From Saprospiraceae bacterium (GTDB lineage Bacteria; Bacteroidota; Bacteroidia; Chitinophagales; Saprospiraceae), in NCBI GenBank assembly GCA_016709995.1, contig JADJLQ010000001.1, positions 3,134,001 to 3,198,000 on the forward strand: DNA of 64,000 nt, in the 5' to 3' direction. Both the position numbers and the translations under genes were made by a program. Below are positions 8,240 through 17,757 of the stretch, piece after piece. Each line of letters begins with the position of its first letter. Position 1 is the first letter of the stretch. The notes beneath the pieces are model-generated. The model made no database searches. It had not been told where the DNA came from and saw nothing but the letters and a program-made list of their open reading frames with translations.

Positions 8240-9217
8240 TCAATACTTTGATTGAATGACCCAGTCAATGGTTTCATCTAACTCATGATACTGAATCCCC
8301 AGGAGCTTATCGGATTTTGAATGGTCAAAGAAATGCGGAGTATATAAAGAATTAATGATGCCGGAGCTTAACCATCCTTTATTTCCAGGCCATCTACTAA
8401 ACAAGGTATAGAAGCCACCCATCACGGAGGCTACCCTTTTGGAAAGTGCATACCTCGGCGACTTTTTCCCAAAAGCTTTTGCTATCTTATTCATCACCTC
8501 CCTATAAGATACATTGTGTCCATTGATGATGATCTGCTCGTTCACCAGGCATTTTTCCAAATACAAATGAACTGACTCAGCCACATCACGTACATCCACC
8601 CAACCAGTACTCCCGGAAGGGTAGAAGGCAATACTTTTTTTCATTTTTTCAAACAGCTGCATGGAGTGATGTGTTGAATCCCATCTACCCAACACCACTG
8701 ATGGGTTTAAGATGCCTACTTCCAGACCTTCGGCAGATCCCCGCCAAACTTCCATCTCAGCAGCATGTTTGGAGAGTGCATACACCGAGTGGTTTATTTT
8801 GGGATTCCACGGTATGGTCTCCTTATAATGATGATCGTCTATAGAATGACTTAAGGTGGATATAGAGCTGATGTAAATAAATTTTTTGACTGAAGCGGCC
8901 AGGGCGGCATTAACCAGATGGATGGTCCCGTCCACATTGGTCTGCAAAATATGTTTTTTGATAGAGGGGTCAAATGAAACTATAGCTGCTGCATGAACGA
9001 TGACATCCTGACCCAGGCAGATCTCTGTCAAAAGATCAAAGTCTGAGATATCTCCATAGACCACTCGTACACCCGGATCGATCGTTTGTAATTCCCTGGC
9101 TTTAATATTTTCTTTTCTTGCCAATACGGTGATTTGATGTCCGGCACTCAGTAGTCTCCTGACGATGTAGTAGCCGACGAAACCGGTGCCTCCGGTGACA
9201 AATATGTTGAGACTCAT
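8240..9217 (-). CDS. NAD-dependent epimerase/dehydratase-family (extended SDR) oxidoreductase
   Basis: 325 residues, cytosolic. The N-terminal Rossmann motif FVTGGTGFVGYYIVRRLL (about 6-23) gives the GxxGxxG NAD(P) loop. IHAAA-like VIVHAAAIVSFDP follows at about 74, then the YALSKHAAE catalytic YxxxK near 145, and a NPSVVLG substrate-loop motif near 172. The layout resembles dihydroflavonol-4-reductase/3-beta-HSD-like SDRs (hopanoid or sugar-nucleotide type), so the substrate cannot be fixed. Its ATG overlaps the stop of anmK (TAATG, one shared base), indicating translational coupling and a two-gene operon, which hints at an amino-sugar or envelope role by context only. Confidence 0.82.
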   Translation of the reverse strand: MSLNIFVTGGTGFVGYYIVRRLLSAGHQITVLARKENIKARELQTIDPGVRVVYGDISDFDLLTEICLGQDVIVHAAAIVSFDPSIKKHILQTNVDGTIHLVNAALAASVKKFIYISSISTLSHSIDDHHYKETIPWNPKINHSVYALSKHAAEMEVWRGSAEGLEVGILNPSVVLGRWDSTHHSMQLFEKMKKSIAFYPSGSTGWVDVRDVAESVHLYLEKCLVNEQIIINGHNVSYREVMNKIAKAFGKKSPRYALSKRVASVMGGFYTLFSRWPGNKGWLSSGIINSLYTPHFFDHSKSDKLLGIQYHELDETIDWVIQSKY

Positions 9218-10338
9218 TAGGGATAAGTCTGAGGATGATTGGAGTACATGGCCCCATTGACAGTATCTATCGGGGCGCCGGTCACAGAGGCATAAAGGTT
9301 GGGCATACCCAGTATTCTCCAGAGCCCTGCCAAGGCAATAAAACTCACCTCTTTATATTCTATGAGCTGTTTAGAAGGCAGCACAAACTCTAGATCTGCA
9401 CAATGATATTTCATCCTGGAGATCAAATATTGATTCAAAGCGCCACCTCCGGTCACATAAATACTGCGAGACTTTGGAGGCTGACGAGCTTTTAATAGAG
9501 AGCATGCTTTGGAGAGTTCTATTGCCACGAATTCTACGCCGGTGCACAATTTATTTTCTATAGAATCCTCAAACTCGATAGCAGGAATCACCTGATGAGT
9601 CTGCGACCAGGTATTATCCAAAGATTTAGGATAGGGCAGTGCATGATATTCATCCGATTGCAATAAAGTCAATAAACTCTGATTGACTTGACCCCTGGAT
9701 GCCATTTCACCATTGTGGTCATACGCCTTTCCAACCAAAGCAGCCAGACCATTAAAGATCTGATTGCAAGTACAGATATCGAAAGCAATGATTTCTTTTT
9801 CAATATGGGTAGTGATATTGGCGATGCCTCCAAGATTCAAGTAATACGTATACCCCGGGAATAGAAACTGATCGCCTAATGGAGCAAGCGGCGCACCTTG
9901 TCCCCCAAATGCCACATCTACACTGCGCAATTGAGTGACAGTATCTATACCTGTCTTACTCAATATGGCAGCTCCGTCACCGATTTGAGTAGTAGTCTTT
10001 AGATCCGGAAAATGGAAAATGGTATGTCCATGTGATGCAATCAAATCTATTTTTTGGGAAGGAGCAATCTCTTTGACAAAAGTATTGATCAAATCCCCGT
10101 AATAATGTCCCAGAGAGGTATCTGCTATTACCAATTCTCTGGCCGATCCAGTAGGAAGATTTTTTAGTCGCTGAGACCAGGATCCATCATATGGTACGGT
10201 CACTGCATCGACTATGCTCCAATCTAAAAGTAACTTCGGATCATGTCTGTCTACCTCAAATCTTAGCAAGGCAATATCTGCACCATCCAGAGAAGACCCT
10301 GACAGTAAACCTATGACATGATAGGTTTCACCAGCCAT
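9217..10338 (-). CDS. anmK: Anhydro-N-acetylmuramic acid kinase
   Basis: 373 residues, matching the AnmK family length. AnmK opens the 1,6-anhydro ring of anhydroMurNAc released by cell-wall turnover and phosphorylates it to MurNAc-6-P using ATP. The N-terminal GLLSGSSLDGADIALLRF corresponds to the family motif GLMSGTSLDGVD, where the Asp is a catalytic base. Further ASKHA-fold landmarks are SHGHTIFH, TQIGDGAAI, VDVAFGGQGAPLAPLGD, LNLGGIANIT and VTGGGALNQYL. MurQ, the next enzyme, is not in the window, although a NagB-like deaminase is encoded far away at 62.4 kb. It is coupled to the downstream SDR gene; the cytochrome gene ends 1 nt downstream on the other side of the same strand. Confidence 0.96.
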   Translation of the reverse strand: MAGETYHVIGLLSGSSLDGADIALLRFEVDRHDPKLLLDWSIVDAVTVPYDGSWSQRLKNLPTGSARELVIADTSLGHYYGDLINTFVKEIAPSQKIDLIASHGHTIFHFPDLKTTTQIGDGAAILSKTGIDTVTQLRSVDVAFGGQGAPLAPLGDQFLFPGYTYYLNLGGIANITTHIEKEIIAFDICTCNQIFNGLAALVGKAYDHNGEMASRGQVNQSLLTLLQSDEYHALPYPKSLDNTWSQTHQVIPAIEFEDSIENKLCTGVEFVAIELSKACSLLKARQPPKSRSIYVTGGGALNQYLISRMKYHCADLEFVLPSKQLIEYKEVSFIALAGLWRILGMPNLYASVTGAPIDTVNGAMYSNHPQTYP

Positions 10339-10339
10339 G

Positions 10340-10726
10340 TTATTTTTTTAAGGACAAGGTATATTCAGCAACCGCTTTGATCTCCGCTTCAGTCAAAATC
10401 TCTTTGAATGGAGTCATAAGTCCTTTGCCATTAGTCACTTGCGTGATGCGCTCTTCCAGTGAAATGGTCGAGATGGACAGATCCTTAGATCCGTTGAGTC
10501 CCAGCTTGCCATCCGCTCCATGACATAGGATACAATAGGTTTCAAAGGTTTTTTTGCCTTCCAGATTGATTGGAGCCTCAGCAGACGCGACTGCATCATT
10601 AGCTGCAGGAGCTGCTGGTGCTGTTGCAGCAGCTTTATCGGACGAATCATCACCTTTTTTACCCTCACAGGAAGTAAATGAAAGTCCAAGTATTAAAAGA
10701 GTGGCAAGAAAAGCTAATTTTTTCAT
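10340..10726 (-). CDS. c-type monoheme cytochrome lipoprotein
   Basis: 128 residues from the ATG at 10726. A lipoprotein signal (MKKLAFLATLLILGLSFTSC, Cys about 20) is followed by a low-complexity Ala/Pro linker (about 33-55) and a class I cytochrome c domain. Heme binding is shown by CILCHGADGKLG (CxxCH near residue 72) and a distal Met in GLMTPFKEILTEAEIKAVAEYTLS. It is probably anchored in the periplasm as an electron carrier. It precedes anmK by 1 nt on the same strand and may be co-transcribed with it, although a functional link is not obvious. A TACATTTG box lies about 20 nt upstream (10746-10753). Confidence 0.9.
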   Translation of the reverse strand: MKKLAFLATLLILGLSFTSCEGKKGDDSSDKAAATAPAAPAANDAVASAEAPINLEGKKTFETYCILCHGADGKLGLNGSKDLSISTISLEERITQVTNGKGLMTPFKEILTEAEIKAVAEYTLSLKK

Positions 10727-10745
10727 TAAAATGTATTTTTGGATG

Positions 10746-10753
10746 CAAATGTA
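10746..10753 (-). promoter_or_regulatory. Putative -7 box for the cytochrome c gene
   Basis: The minus strand reads TACATTTG, an exact TAnnTTTG match, 19 nt before the start codon at 10726. It supports the shorter start, because the longer in-frame extension to 10759 would begin upstream of this promoter. Confidence 0.45.
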
Positions 10754-10953
10754 TACCAATCAATCTAATATGCAGTAGAAATCCGGCAATAAAATCAATA
10801 GAATTAATCTCGGTATTTCTTACTCAATCGATTGGAAATGCATCAGCGCTGGATGATCTGCCATAGATTTCAACAAGTTAATGCCAATACCTATAATTCC
10901 AGCCTGTTTCTATTGATATTTATCCGGATAAAATCCACCTTCGTCGAATCTTT

Positions 10954-10981
10954 GGAAACTTTTTAAACTTCAATAGTTTCC
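10954..10981. promoter_or_regulatory. Inverted repeat, candidate TetR operator
   Basis: GGAAACT (10954-10960) and its exact inverse AGTTTCC (10975-10981) flank a 14-nt AT-rich centre, directly upstream of the -7 box at 10997. TetR-family regulators bind palindromes overlapping their own promoters, so autoregulation at this site is plausible. No binding evidence exists. Confidence 0.35.
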
Positions 10982-10996
10982 AACGGAATAAAAGTT

Positions 10997-11004
10997 TACT
11001 TTTG
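10997..11004 (+). promoter_or_regulatory. Putative -7 box for the efflux operon regulator
   Basis: TACTTTTG, an exact TAnnTTTG match, ends 16 nt before the TetR ATG at 11021. A short imperfect inverted pair just upstream (TTTGGAAACT at 10951 and AGTTTCCAAC near 10974) shares the core GGAAACT/AGTTTCC and could be an operator for the regulator; that part is inference. Confidence 0.42.
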
Positions 11005-11020
11005 CCCCCGCGATTTTTTT

Positions 11021-11641
11021 ATGAACCTGTCTTCAGAGATTATATTAAGGGCCAAAAGCCTCTTCATACGATGTGGGATAAAGTCCGTCACTATGGACGA
11101 TCTGGCCAAAGGCATGGGTATTTCTAAAAAGACCTTGTACGAGCAGATTCCAAGCAAAGCTATGCTAATAGAACAGATGACTTTACTCCATATCAAGGAG
11201 GAAAAAAAAGCCATTAGCCAGATCAAAGCTCAGTCTGAAAATGCAGTCGAAGAAATGATCCTGATTGCGCGATATGTAATACAAATGCTCAAATTAGTCT
11301 CTCCCAATATTGTTTTTGAGATGAAAAAATACTATTGGGATACCTGGAAAAAGCTGGAAAAACTTAATAACGAACACATCCTCAGTGTCATTCAACAAAA
11401 TCTAAAGAGTGGTATCGAACAAGGTTATTATCGCACCGACTTACCCATCGATGTGATAGCGAGGCACTATGTCACCCTGAGTAGTTCTATTGTAGATCAG
11501 GACCTGTTTCCTTCCAATATATTTACGATAGAAAAAATATTCAAAGAAACTATACTCTACCATCTTAAGGGGATAACCACTCCTGAAGGTTGGGAGCTTT
11601 GCCTCAAACACTTCAACAAACTCGACAATACGACCATATGA
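11021..11641 (+). CDS. TetR/AcrR-family transcriptional regulator of the efflux operon
   Basis: 206 residues. The N-terminal helix-turn-helix spans about residues 8-50: the sequence after IILRAKSLFIRCGIKSVTMDDLAKGMGISKKTLYEQIPSKAMLIEQ has the usual TetR recognition helix (ISKKTLYEQIPSK) with a proline in place of the common F. The C-terminal region (60-206) is helical ligand-binding and dimerisation sequence. The stop codon overlaps the ATG of the tolC-like gene (ATGA at 11638-11641), so the regulator and its pump are one operon: regulator, outer-membrane factor, adaptor, RND pump. Repression relieved by a pump substrate is the usual mode for the family. Confidence 0.9.
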   Translation: MNLSSEIILRAKSLFIRCGIKSVTMDDLAKGMGISKKTLYEQIPSKAMLIEQMTLLHIKEEKKAISQIKAQSENAVEEMILIARYVIQMLKLVSPNIVFEMKKYYWDTWKKLEKLNNEHILSVIQQNLKSGIEQGYYRTDLPIDVIARHYVTLSSSIVDQDLFPSNIFTIEKIFKETILYHLKGITTPEGWELCLKHFNKLDNTTI

Positions 11642-13029
11642 AACTATACAAAACAGTGTCTTCATTCAGCTGCTTTCTATTGGCTTTAGCGAGCTCATGG
11701 ACTCATGCACAATCTGCGTTTTCCCTGGAAGAATCCGTACAATATGCTTTAAAAAATAGCAGCCAAATCAAACTCAATCAACTCAATCTAGTCGATGCTG
11801 ATGCTCAACTCATAGAGTACAAATCCATAGGATATCCTAAAGTCAGTGGCTCAGTAGATTATTCTCACTATTTCGCGATACCATCTACCGTCATTCCGGA
11901 CTTCTTAAGCCCGGTAGTAGATGATAGATTGGTCAACTATAACCTGATCACCCAAAATCAAAAAGACCCTCCAGGATCAGGCGGATTTCCTGCAAAGTTT
12001 GGACAAGCTAATTCCTTTTCATTTGGTGCCGGACTGAATACTATATTATATGATCCTGCTTTTCTACTTGGACTAAAAGCGACGAAACTATATAAAGAAC
12101 TGATCACAAGGCAAAATTCTGTTACGGACATCACCATCCGGGAGACAGTCACCAAAGCCTATCTCGGTGCACTTATCGCGCTCAAAGGCAAGTCTATCTT
12201 AGATGAAAACATCCGTACGCTGACCAGGATCACAGGAGATACCAGGGCTGTCTATGATCAGGGATTCATAGAACAAATCGATGTAGATAGATTAGACCTT
12301 TCCCTGAGCACCTTGCAGACACAATCTGATAATATGGGACAAATGCAGGAGGTGACCTATAATGTATTGAAAATGCAAATGGGCTATCCACTTCAAAACA
12401 CCATACAGCTCACTGAGAACATCGACGATCTCATCTTAAAGCTACAGGTAGAAAATGTTAACCTCGCTGATGCCTTCAAAGCAGATCAAAGGCCTGAGTA
12501 TCGGAGCATACAGATGGCACAGGAACTTAATGATATCAAGTTGAAAAGCATCAAATTGGGTGCTTATCCAAATCTATCGGGATTCGCCAATGCTTCATAT
12601 GGTACGCAGACCAATAATTTGTTTAGTAAAAAATCATTTTGGTTTCCAACGGCCATCGCTGGTTTTAAACTGAATGTCCCCATATTTGATGGTTTTGCCC
12701 GAAAAGCACAGTATCAGAGGGCCACCATCGAAAAGGACAAGCTCAATCTGCAAATGACTGAATTTGAAAGAGCCATGACCCTGGAAGTCAGCAATGCCAG
12801 AATCCAGTTTGCCAACGCAAAAAAAACAGTCGAAAGCAACAAAAACAATATGGACCTGGCTAAAAAAATCTATGACCAGGCACAGGCAAAATTTAAAGGC
12901 GGTGTAGGATCCAGCTTGGAAATCAGTCAGGCTGAATCAGCATTATCCCAGGCACAGGGCAATTATGTCAATGCATTATACGCTCTGTTGGTCGCCAAAA
13001 CTGACCTGGACAAAGCGCTTGGTAAATAA
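11638..13029 (+). CDS. TolC-family outer membrane efflux protein
   Basis: 463 residues starting at the ATG at 11638, which overlaps the TetR stop; the earlier in-frame start has no signal peptide. The signal peptide covers about 1-24 (cleavage after THAQS). The mature protein carries two outer-membrane-efflux-protein repeats, each with long coiled helices: ALKNSSQIKLNQLNLVDADAQL at the start of the first and ERAMTLEVSNARIQFANAKK followed by AQAKFKGGVGSSLEISQAES (about 415-440) in the second. These form the trimeric channel-tunnel docking to the RND pump. It lies 50 nt before the adaptor gene. Confidence 0.93.
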   Translation: MKLYKTVSSFSCFLLALASSWTHAQSAFSLEESVQYALKNSSQIKLNQLNLVDADAQLIEYKSIGYPKVSGSVDYSHYFAIPSTVIPDFLSPVVDDRLVNYNLITQNQKDPPGSGGFPAKFGQANSFSFGAGLNTILYDPAFLLGLKATKLYKELITRQNSVTDITIRETVTKAYLGALIALKGKSILDENIRTLTRITGDTRAVYDQGFIEQIDVDRLDLSLSTLQTQSDNMGQMQEVTYNVLKMQMGYPLQNTIQLTENIDDLILKLQVENVNLADAFKADQRPEYRSIQMAQELNDIKLKSIKLGAYPNLSGFANASYGTQTNNLFSKKSFWFPTAIAGFKLNVPIFDGFARKAQYQRATIEKDKLNLQMTEFERAMTLEVSNARIQFANAKKTVESNKNNMDLAKKIYDQAQAKFKGGVGSSLEISQAESALSQAQGNYVNALYALLVAKTDLDKALGK

Positions 13030-13079
13030 ACTTGCTGAATAAACATAAACCTATTTTTTTATCTACGAAATCCATCAAC

Positions 13080-14222
13080 ATGAAAAATATATTCTCTCTC
13101 CTTGTTTTAGCCATATCAATTATCTATATGGTAAGTTGTAAATCAAAAGATGCTGCTGATCCTTCTATGGACAAGCAAGCAAAATTAACCACGCTCAAAA
13201 CTCAGATAGCCACACTTGAAAAAGAAGCAAATGCTCTTGAAGCCGAGTTAAATCCGGCGGGCAAAACAGTGCGAACCAAACTCGTTGGGGTCACTACGTT
13301 TCCACAATCCACTTTTAAAAATTATATAGACCTCCAGGGAGCAGTGACAGCTGACCAGGATCTTTTTGTTAATTCAAAAATGGCTGGTACTGCCACCCAG
13401 ATTTTGATCAAAACAGGTGATCGTGTCACTCGTGGGCAGACCCTGGTTCATCTGGACGATGCCCTGATCCAACAAGGTCTGGCAGAACTTGAAACACAAC
13501 TAGCCTTTGCCACTAACCTGTACGATAAACAAAAAGCTCTTTGGGATCAAAAATTAGGCACAGAGGTCCAATACCTTGGTGCCAAAAACAATAAAGAATC
13601 TATAGAGAAAAGAATAGCTACCACCAAAGAGCAATGGCAAATGTCAAAAGTCACAGCACCGATCTCAGGTGTCATCGATGAAGTCATGATCAAACCCGGA
13701 CAGATGATTTCACCAGGTATACCGATAGCCCGTCTGGTGAATTTTTCGAAACTTAAAATTACCGCTGAGGTGCCCGAATCCTATGCCGGCAGGATCAAAC
13801 CCGGCAATGCGATCAAAATTTATTTTCCAGATATTCAGAAAGAATTTGATTCTCGAATCACTTATGTAAGCCCAATCATCAACCAGGTCAATCGTACGTT
13901 TAAAGCTGAAGCAGCACTACCTGCTAACATGAACGGAGTTTTGCCCAATATGATCTCCATCATCAAAATCCTGGATTACAGCAATGACAAGGCATTTATA
14001 CTTCCGATCAATTTATTGCAAAAAGACCACGAAGGCGACTTTGTAATGGTAGCAGATTCCACTACAGAAGGATGGATTTCAGGGAAACAACCTGTTAGTA
14101 TAGGTAGATATTATAATGATCAGGTAGAAATAAAGTCTGGCATCAATCCCAATCAGCAGGTGATTACGCTCGGGTATCAAGACCTGGTAGCTGGTGAAAA
14201 ATTAAGATTACAACCTAATTGA
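13080..14222 (+). CDS. RND efflux periplasmic adaptor (HlyD/MFP family) lipoprotein
   Basis: 380 residues from the ATG at 13080. Lipobox MVSC at about residues 17-20 predicts an inner-membrane-anchored lipoprotein. A short coiled coil (about 33-57, KLTTLKTQIATLEKEANALEAEL) precedes the adaptor core. The biotinyl-lipoyl domain is split around the hairpin: AGTATQILIKTGDRVTRGQTLVHLD and VTAPISGVIDEVMIKPGQMISPG. Beta-barrel and membrane-proximal domains follow (ITAEVPESYAGRIKPG; ITLGYQDLVAGEKLRL at the C-terminus). It links the RND pump to the TolC channel. The additional N-terminal coiled coil is not part of the classical AcrA fold but is common in Bacteroidota adaptors. Confidence 0.93.
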   Translation: MKNIFSLLVLAISIIYMVSCKSKDAADPSMDKQAKLTTLKTQIATLEKEANALEAELNPAGKTVRTKLVGVTTFPQSTFKNYIDLQGAVTADQDLFVNSKMAGTATQILIKTGDRVTRGQTLVHLDDALIQQGLAELETQLAFATNLYDKQKALWDQKLGTEVQYLGAKNNKESIEKRIATTKEQWQMSKVTAPISGVIDEVMIKPGQMISPGIPIARLVNFSKLKITAEVPESYAGRIKPGNAIKIYFPDIQKEFDSRITYVSPIINQVNRTFKAEAALPANMNGVLPNMISIIKILDYSNDKAFILPINLLQKDHEGDFVMVADSTTEGWISGKQPVSIGRYYNDQVEIKSGINPNQQVITLGYQDLVAGEKLRLQPN

Positions 14223-14292
14223 AAATTGATCTGACCACTCACTCCATTCCATTCATCTCCCGGAGCTACCTCTGGACCAATCCTTTTAATCC

Positions 14293-17200
14293 ATGAAAGA
14301 TATTATCAAAGAATTCAAACCCAGCAGTTGGGCCATAGATAATAAAACCAGTATTTACATTCTGACCATTATCATTACCATTGCTGGTATTTTTTCTTAT
14401 ATCCGACTACCCAAAGAACAATTTCCGGAAGTCGCATTTCCACAAATACTTGTCAATACCATTTATCCGGGTACCTCTCCTGCTGATATGGAAAATCTCG
14501 TAGCCAAGCCAATCGAGAAACAGCTCAAAGGGATCTCCGGAATCAAAAAAGTAAGAAGTAGCTCCTTACAGGATTTTTGCCTGGTGGTTGCTGAATTTGG
14601 CACTGATGTAGATGTGGCAGAAGCAAAACTGAAAGTAAAGGATGCCGTGGATAGGGCACGGGCAGACTTGCCAAGTGATCTGCCACAAGATCCCTCAGTC
14701 ATAGACATCGATGTATCCAGCATCCCGATCATGAATATCCATGTCTCAGGAGATTATGATCTGGACCGGCTTAAAAATTATGCGGATGATATTAAGGACA
14801 GAGTAGAAAGTCTGAAGGAAATCACCCGTGCGGACCTGGTGGGGGCGCTCACACGCGAAATCCAGATCAATGTGGATATGTATAAAATGACCGCTGCCAA
14901 AATCACTATGCGAGACATTGAAAGCGCTGTCGCTATGGAGAACATGACGATCTCCGGAGGTCAGATCGATATGGGCAATGTCAAACGAGCTATCAGTGTG
15001 GTGGGGGAATATCGGGATGCGAGGAAGTTAGGAGACATTGTAATACGGGGCGGTACCGGTGCCATCACTTATTTAAAAGATATTGCTGAAGTGAGCGATA
15101 CATTTAAGGAACAGGAAAGTTATGCCAGGCTCAATAAAAAAAATGTACTCACACTCAATATCATCAAACGTAGCGGCGAAAACCTCATAGCCACTTCTGA
15201 CAAAATCAAAGCCATCTGTGAGGATATGAAGGCAAATGCATTCCCGGCTGATCTCAATGTAAATATCACGGGTGACTTGAGTATCAAGACCAGATCAGGA
15301 CTAAAAGAGCTGATCAATACCATCATCATCGGTTTTATACTGGTGACCTTTATATTGATGTTTTTTATGGGCACTACCAATGCATTGTTTGTAGCATTGT
15401 CGGTCCCACTCTCTATGTTCGTGGCATTTTTGATCATGCCGACTTATGGTTTTACTTTAAATGTGATCGTGTTGTTTGGCTTTCTTCTGGCCCTTGGGAT
15501 CGTAGTCGACGATGCCATCGTGGTCATCGAAAATACGCATAGGATATTTGACAATGGCAAAGTGCCGATTAAAAAAGCAGCCAAATTAGCTGCAGGTGAA
15601 GTCTTTTTGCCTGTGCTATCCGGGACGCTCACTTCCCTGGCTCCGTTTATACCATTGGCTTTCTGGCCAGGGTTGATAGGTAACTTTATGTTTGGCTTGC
15701 CGATCACCCTGATTACAACTTTATTGGCATCATTATTTGTGGCATACATCATTAATCCTGTGTTTGCAGTGGATTTTATGAAACCACATGATCCTGATCA
15801 CAAAGAGAAAATATTCAATAAAGGATTTATCATAACGCTGGTAGTGTTTGGAGTGATCATGCTGTTGTCCCACCTGGGGCATAATATGTTTTTGCGAAAC
15901 CTCACTTTTTGCGTGTTCTTATTTTATTTGCTCAACAAATTTGTACTGGGAGGCATTATTCGTGCTTTTCAAAACAACGTGTGGCCAAGGGTGCAAAATG
16001 GATATGCCTCCATGTTGAGGACCGTATTGAAAGGTTATAGGCCGATAGCTTTGCTGTTGTTTACGATATTTTTATTGATTGCCAGTATTGTGATTACTGC
16101 AAAATTCATTCCAGGAGTCCGTTTGTTTCCTGAGTCCGATCCCAATTTTGTCTATACTTACATTGCTTTACCGGTAGGTACTTCGCAGGCATATACCAAT
16201 AAAATCACTTCGATGGTAGAAGATCGAATCATTGGAGTAGTCGGAGAAAACAATCCTATTGTAGAGTCGGTCATCTCCAACGTAGCTATTGGAGCGGGCG
16301 ATCCTTCCAATTTTGAGCAGCAAACAAGCCCGCATCTGGGCAAAGTCACTGTAGCCTTTGTGGAGTTCGAAAAACGGCATGGTCAATCATCCGCAGACTA
16401 TTTGTCCAAAATCAGAGAGGTGGTGCAAGATATTCCTGGTGCCGAAATCATTGTAGAAAAAGAAAACAATGGTCCACCGGCTGGCAAACCCATTAGTATT
16501 GAAATCTCCGGGGATGACTTTGATGAACTCACTTCTACAGCAAAATTATTAAAACAGTATTTGGATGAACTGCAGATAGGTGGAGTCGAAGAATTAAAAT
16601 CTGATATATCGATCACCAACCCTCAATTAAAAATCACCGTAGATCGTCAGCGCGCTAACCGGGAAGGCATCTCTACAGCCCAAATCGGTTCTGACCTAAG
16701 GAATGCTGTCTTTGGTAAAGAAATATCTAAACTCCGGGATGGTGAAGATCAACACCCCATCATGCTTCGCTTTCAGGAAGATCAAAGAAACAATATCAAC
16801 CTCCTGCTCAATCAAAGCATTATCTACAGGGATATGAATATGGGTGGTCAGATGCGCCAGGTACCAATGGCTTCATTGACTAAAATGGAATATGGCAATA
16901 CGGTAGGGTCTATTAAAAGAAAAAACCTCAAGCGGATCGTCACGATATCTTCTAATGTACTCAATGGATTTAATCCTAATGAAGTACTGGCCAATGTACA
17001 GGCAGCTACTGCTAAGTTTCAGGGCGCACCCGGTGTGACGATTGGTTTTGCAGGTGAGCAAGAAGACCAGGCTGAGGCCATGGGGTTTTTGGGACGATCC
17101 TTATTAATATCTCTTGGTTTGATCTTTTTAATTTTAGTAACTCAGTTTAACTCCTTCAGCAAACCAATGGTGATCCTGATAGAAATCGTATTCAGCATCA

Positions 17201-17688
17201 TTGGGGTATTGCTTGGATTTACGATGATCCGTATGGAGTTTTCGATCATCATGACCGGAATAGGCGTAGTCGCTTTGGCGGGCGTGGTAGTTAGGAATGG
17301 TATATTATTGGTAGAATTTGCGGATATGATGATGAAGCAAGGCTACAATATCAGGGAGGCAACCATCGAAGCAGGTCGCACCCGTATGACCCCGGTCATA
17401 TTAACGGCTATGGCTACTGTATTTGGCTTGATTCCATTGGCTATAGGATTTAACATTGATTTTGTCTCACTATTTACGGAGTGGAAACCCAATATTTTTC
17501 TTGGAGGAGACAATGTGGCTTTCTGGGGGCCCTTGAGCTGGACCATGATTTTTGGTTTGGGGTTTGCTACTTTATTGACCCTGATTCTTGTGCCTGCATT
17601 GATGGTCATTGTGTCGCAAACAAAGTCTCGCTTTGGTCTCAAATCATACGAACAAAAAGCCCTGGAAGAAGCTGCTGAAGAGATTTAA
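14293..17688 (+). CDS. RND multidrug efflux pump permease (AcrB/HAE-like)
   Basis: 1131 residues, about 80 longer than AcrB. Helix 1 is at about 20-38, a periplasmic porter domain follows with YPGTSPADMENLVAKPIEKQL, and TM4 carries the proton-relay pair in GIVVDDAIVVIENTHR. The second half repeats the pattern: LFPESDPNFVYTYIALPVGTSQAY, and TM10 with GVVVRNGILLVEFAD. The Lys940 equivalent of AcrB (AKNAIL) is Arg here. Two insertions account for the extra length: about 60 residues between TM6 and TM7 holding two more hydrophobic segments (GFIITLVVFGVIMLLSHLG and LRNLTFCVFLFYLLNKFV), and about 20 residues before TM12 (LFTEWKPNIFLGGDNV). Substrates are not predictable. It is the last gene of the TetR-TolC-MFP-RND operon. 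Confidence 0.95.
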   Translation: MKDIIKEFKPSSWAIDNKTSIYILTIIITIAGIFSYIRLPKEQFPEVAFPQILVNTIYPGTSPADMENLVAKPIEKQLKGISGIKKVRSSSLQDFCLVVAEFGTDVDVAEAKLKVKDAVDRARADLPSDLPQDPSVIDIDVSSIPIMNIHVSGDYDLDRLKNYADDIKDRVESLKEITRADLVGALTREIQINVDMYKMTAAKITMRDIESAVAMENMTISGGQIDMGNVKRAISVVGEYRDARKLGDIVIRGGTGAITYLKDIAEVSDTFKEQESYARLNKKNVLTLNIIKRSGENLIATSDKIKAICEDMKANAFPADLNVNITGDLSIKTRSGLKELINTIIIGFILVTFILMFFMGTTNALFVALSVPLSMFVAFLIMPTYGFTLNVIVLFGFLLALGIVVDDAIVVIENTHRIFDNGKVPIKKAAKLAAGEVFLPVLSGTLTSLAPFIPLAFWPGLIGNFMFGLPITLITTLLASLFVAYIINPVFAVDFMKPHDPDHKEKIFNKGFIITLVVFGVIMLLSHLGHNMFLRNLTFCVFLFYLLNKFVLGGIIRAFQNNVWPRVQNGYASMLRTVLKGYRPIALLLFTIFLLIASIVITAKFIPGVRLFPESDPNFVYTYIALPVGTSQAYTNKITSMVEDRIIGVVGENNPIVESVISNVAIGAGDPSNFEQQTSPHLGKVTVAFVEFEKRHGQSSADYLSKIREVVQDIPGAEIIVEKENNGPPAGKPISIEISGDDFDELTSTAKLLKQYLDELQIGGVEELKSDISITNPQLKITVDRQRANREGISTAQIGSDLRNAVFGKEISKLRDGEDQHPIMLRFQEDQRNNINLLLNQSIIYRDMNMGGQMRQVPMASLTKMEYGNTVGSIKRKNLKRIVTISSNVLNGFNPNEVLANVQAATAKFQGAPGVTIGFAGEQEDQAEAMGFLGRSLLISLGLIFLILVTQFNSFSKPMVILIEIVFSIIGVLLGFTMIRMEFSIIMTGIGVVALAGVVVRNGILLVEFADMMMKQGYNIREATIEAGRTRMTPVILTAMATVFGLIPLAIGFNIDFVSLFTEWKPNIFLGGDNVAFWGPLSWTMIFGLGFATLLTLILVPALMVIVSQTKSRFGLKSYEQKALEEAAEEI

Positions 17689-17757
17689 TAATAAAATTTT
17701 ACATACGTTTAATTTTAACACGATTAACTTTACTTTTCACTTTAATTAATTTAGTTT

